A program made the translations under genes and the position numbers. The notes under the pieces were generated by a model that worked only from the letters and a program-made list of their open reading frames with translations, ran no database searches and had not been told where the DNA came from. From assembly GCA_947259165.1 (NCBI GenBank), contig CAMYKY010000026.1, forward strand, positions 1-34,714: a stretch of 34,714 bases of DNA. The letters are read 5' to 3'. The stretch comes from an uncultured Acidobacteriota bacterium (GTDB taxonomy: Bacteria; Acidobacteriota; Vicinamibacteria; Marinacidobacterales; SMYC01). Of this stretch, positions 33,423 to 34,714 are shown piece after piece. Numbering within the stretch: position 1 is the first letter of the stretch; each line of letters starts with the position of its first letter.

Positions 33423-33938
33423 CTATTCGCTAGCCTCTGGGAATCCTGCGACGACCGTGGCCTCGACTTCGCCGTTCGCGTGCGAGAACTCGAATTGGTT
33501 TTGGTAGAATTTCGAGTCCTTGCTCGCCCGCAGCTCCAACTCGATCACCTCACCCGGCAGAAACGGGCTTTGATGCGTCCGCGAACCACCTGGCGTCGCG
33601 TTACCCGCGTCGTCATACCAGAACTCCGAGACCGAAAAACGCGTTATCGTGCCTTTGGACACGTTGCGTACCCGGACCGTGCTGATGACCTCGTTTCCCT
33701 CAACCTTTGTCTCGGGCGCAAGAATATGCACTCTCGCGAGACCCTTTATCGGCGGGGGGGTTGACGTCCGCTTCTTCCGAGGAGGCCGCTTGCTCTTAGT
33801 GGTGGGCTTCGTCGATTCGGCATCAGCGGATGCCCCAGGGCTATCCTGCGAGCTCGTCTCGCTACCGCCGCCGCAACCGGTTGCAAGCAGTCCGATCCCG
33901 ACAAGCGAGGCCAGTAATAGAATCTCAAGGCGTTTCAT
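33423..33938 (-). CDS. lipoprotein with FxLYD-like domain
   Basis: The 171-residue protein has a lipoprotein signal (MKRLEILLLASLVGIGLLAT then GC, Cys22), a low-complexity Ser/Thr/Lys/Pro linker (STKPTTKSKRPPRKKR), and a C-terminal beta domain. The beta domain (STVRVRNVSKGTITRFSVSE, FWYDDAGN, FLPGEVIELELRASKD) follows the pattern of FxLYD/DUF3426-type extracytoplasmic domains, which have no catalytic residues. AGGAGG lies 5 nt before the ATG. It is downstream of, and in the same direction as, the histidine kinase but has its own promoter. Confidence 0.75.
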   Translation of the reverse strand: MKRLEILLLASLVGIGLLATGCGGGSETSSQDSPGASADAESTKPTTKSKRPPRKKRTSTPPPIKGLARVHILAPETKVEGNEVISTVRVRNVSKGTITRFSVSEFWYDDAGNATPGGSRTHQSPFLPGEVIELELRASKDSKFYQNQFEFSHANGEVEATVVAGFPEASE

Positions 33939-33977
33939 AGGGTCCTCCTAGGTATCGAACGAATTAATTGCTCGGAG

Positions 33978-34007
33978 AGTATAGTCCCGAGAGCAGGCGT
34001 CGCTCAA
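33978..34007 (-). promoter_or_regulatory. sigma70-type promoter for the FxLYD-like lipoprotein
   Basis: On the minus strand TTGAGC (34007-34002), an 18-nt spacer and TATACT (33983-33978). The predicted start near 33971 leaves a leader of about 33 nt with a strong AGGAGG. A CTCGG/CCGAG inverted pair spans the -10. Confidence 0.55.
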
Positions 34008-34069
34008 CCACGCATTGGTATTCATCGCTGCAAACCGACAACGATATCTCTTGGCGGCAATGCCCGTTT

Positions 34070-34714
34070 CTAGTCCCCGGTGCCGAGCTCCACTTCGAAT
34101 CTGGAGCCGCCATCCGGCCGAGCTACGCACCGCACGCGACCACCATGCAGCTGCGCGATGCGCTTGACGAGCGCAAGCCCAAGCCCAATTCCATCGACTT
34201 CAGAAGCGGCCGCGTTCGCGCCGCGGAAGAAAGGCTCGAAGATACGCTCGCGCTCCGACTCGGGAACACCTGGGCCCCGGTCCGCGACGGACAGCAGCGC
34301 ACCGCCAAGGCCGAGAGTGCCTACGTTGATCTCCACTGTTGACTCACCGCCGTAGCGACGCGCGTTCGACAACAAGTTGCGGATCAGACGGCGCAAGAGA
34401 CGCGCATCTCCTCGGAGGGTGACCTTTGCCCCCGAGACATCGGCGCCGAAACGAGTTGCTTCCTCGGCGGCAAGCGAGAGCATATCAACCTCATCAGCGG
34501 TCCCAAGGGTGTCGAGAGTCTCCAAGCGGGAAGCGAGCAACAGCTCGCTGAGGAGTGAGTCGAGCTCGGAGACGTCCCGCGAGATACGCTCGCGCAACTC
34601 GGGTCTGACCTCCTCCCCTAGAAGCTCGGTGGCCATACGGATCCGAGTAAGCGGCGAGCGAAGCTCATGGGAAACGCCCGCAAGTAGCGTCCTCTGAGCT
34701 TCCACCAGCCGCTC
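34070..34714 (-). CDS. sensor histidine kinase, C-terminal part (runs off the window)
   Basis: The visible 214 residues (ERLVEAQRTLLAG at the window edge onward) are the kinase core of a two-component sensor. The phosphoacceptor helix is SHELRSPLTRIRMATELL; the ATP-binding domain has the N box NLLSNARRYGG, G1 DRGPGVP, F box FEPFFRG and G2 GIGLGLALVKRIAQLHGG. The sensor and membrane regions lie beyond base 34714. The C-terminus is complete. The H-box and ATP-site sequence resembles the EnvZ/CpxA group. Its response regulator is not in view. Confidence 0.93.
   Translation of the reverse strand, partial: ERLVEAQRTLLAGVSHELRSPLTRIRMATELLGEEVRPELRERISRDVSELDSLLSELLLASRLETLDTLGTADEVDMLSLAAEEATRFGADVSGAKVTLRGDARLLRRLIRNLLSNARRYGGESTVEINVGTLGLGGALLSVADRGPGVPESERERIFEPFFRGANAAASEVDGIGLGLALVKRIAQLHGGRVRCVARPDGGSRFEVELGTGD

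Overview
The window is a high-GC, gene-dense bacterial chromosome segment made of housekeeping genes and repeat-filled spacers. It has no tRNA, rRNA, CRISPR array, transposase or phage gene that I can see. The gene content points to an Acidobacteriota-like Gram-negative bacterium: a GWxTD-type protein, TonB proteins with glycine-rich VPGG repeats beside ExbB-ExbD-ExbD, a PEP-CTERM-like protein, the uppS-cdsA-dxr-rseP cluster and the tgt-yajC-secD-secF cluster. This placement is inferred from gene families, not from a marker gene.

Layout from left to right. (1) 1-2213: a 62-bp direct repeat, then a three-gene operon (TIGR02757/DUF2400 protein, a small TTG-started cysteine-containing protein, a YheT-type hydrolase). 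(2) 2323-5302: a small basic protein and a TolC-like outer-membrane protein on the minus strand, then truA. (3) 5484-11087: a 1867-residue UvrA made of two complete UvrA halves in tandem. (4) 11113-14293: minus-strand PEP-CTERM-like and GWxTD proteins separated by a repeat-filled gap. (5) 14354-18686: uppS, cdsA, dxr and rseP, for undecaprenyl carrier, phospholipid, isoprenoid precursor and envelope-stress proteolysis. (6) 18804-23106: a menC-like enolase-superfamily gene, a HEAT-repeat/cyclophilin lipoprotein and a Cof-type HAD phosphatase. (7) 23278-23660: a self-contained minus-strand unit encoding a 29-residue Lys/Ala peptide, with promoter, long leader, strong ribosome binding site and terminator. 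(8) 23800-27868: tgt, yajC, secD, secF. (9) 28010-31835: two TonB-like genes, exbB and two exbD genes, closed by a strong terminator. (10) 32314-34714: two lipoproteins and the 3' part of a sensor histidine kinase running off the right edge.

Three patterns stand out. First, many spacers hold a segment bracketed by inverted short-tandem-repeat arrays. Two of them, at 15953-16179 and 19904-20129, share a homologous core of about 120 bp in opposite orientation, and one has a perfect 18-bp terminal inverted repeat that includes the menC stop codon. Second, at least five genes (truA, the GWxTD gene, dxr, menC-like, HEAT-cyclophilin) have a TANNNT-type -10 hexamer only 7-10 nt before the start codon, which predicts leaderless or nearly leaderless mRNAs and moves the dxr start to a GTG at 16197. 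Third, several transcription units with Shine-Dalgarno sequences start from GGGTTGACA-17-TA..(.)T promoters, two of which precede small basic proteins.
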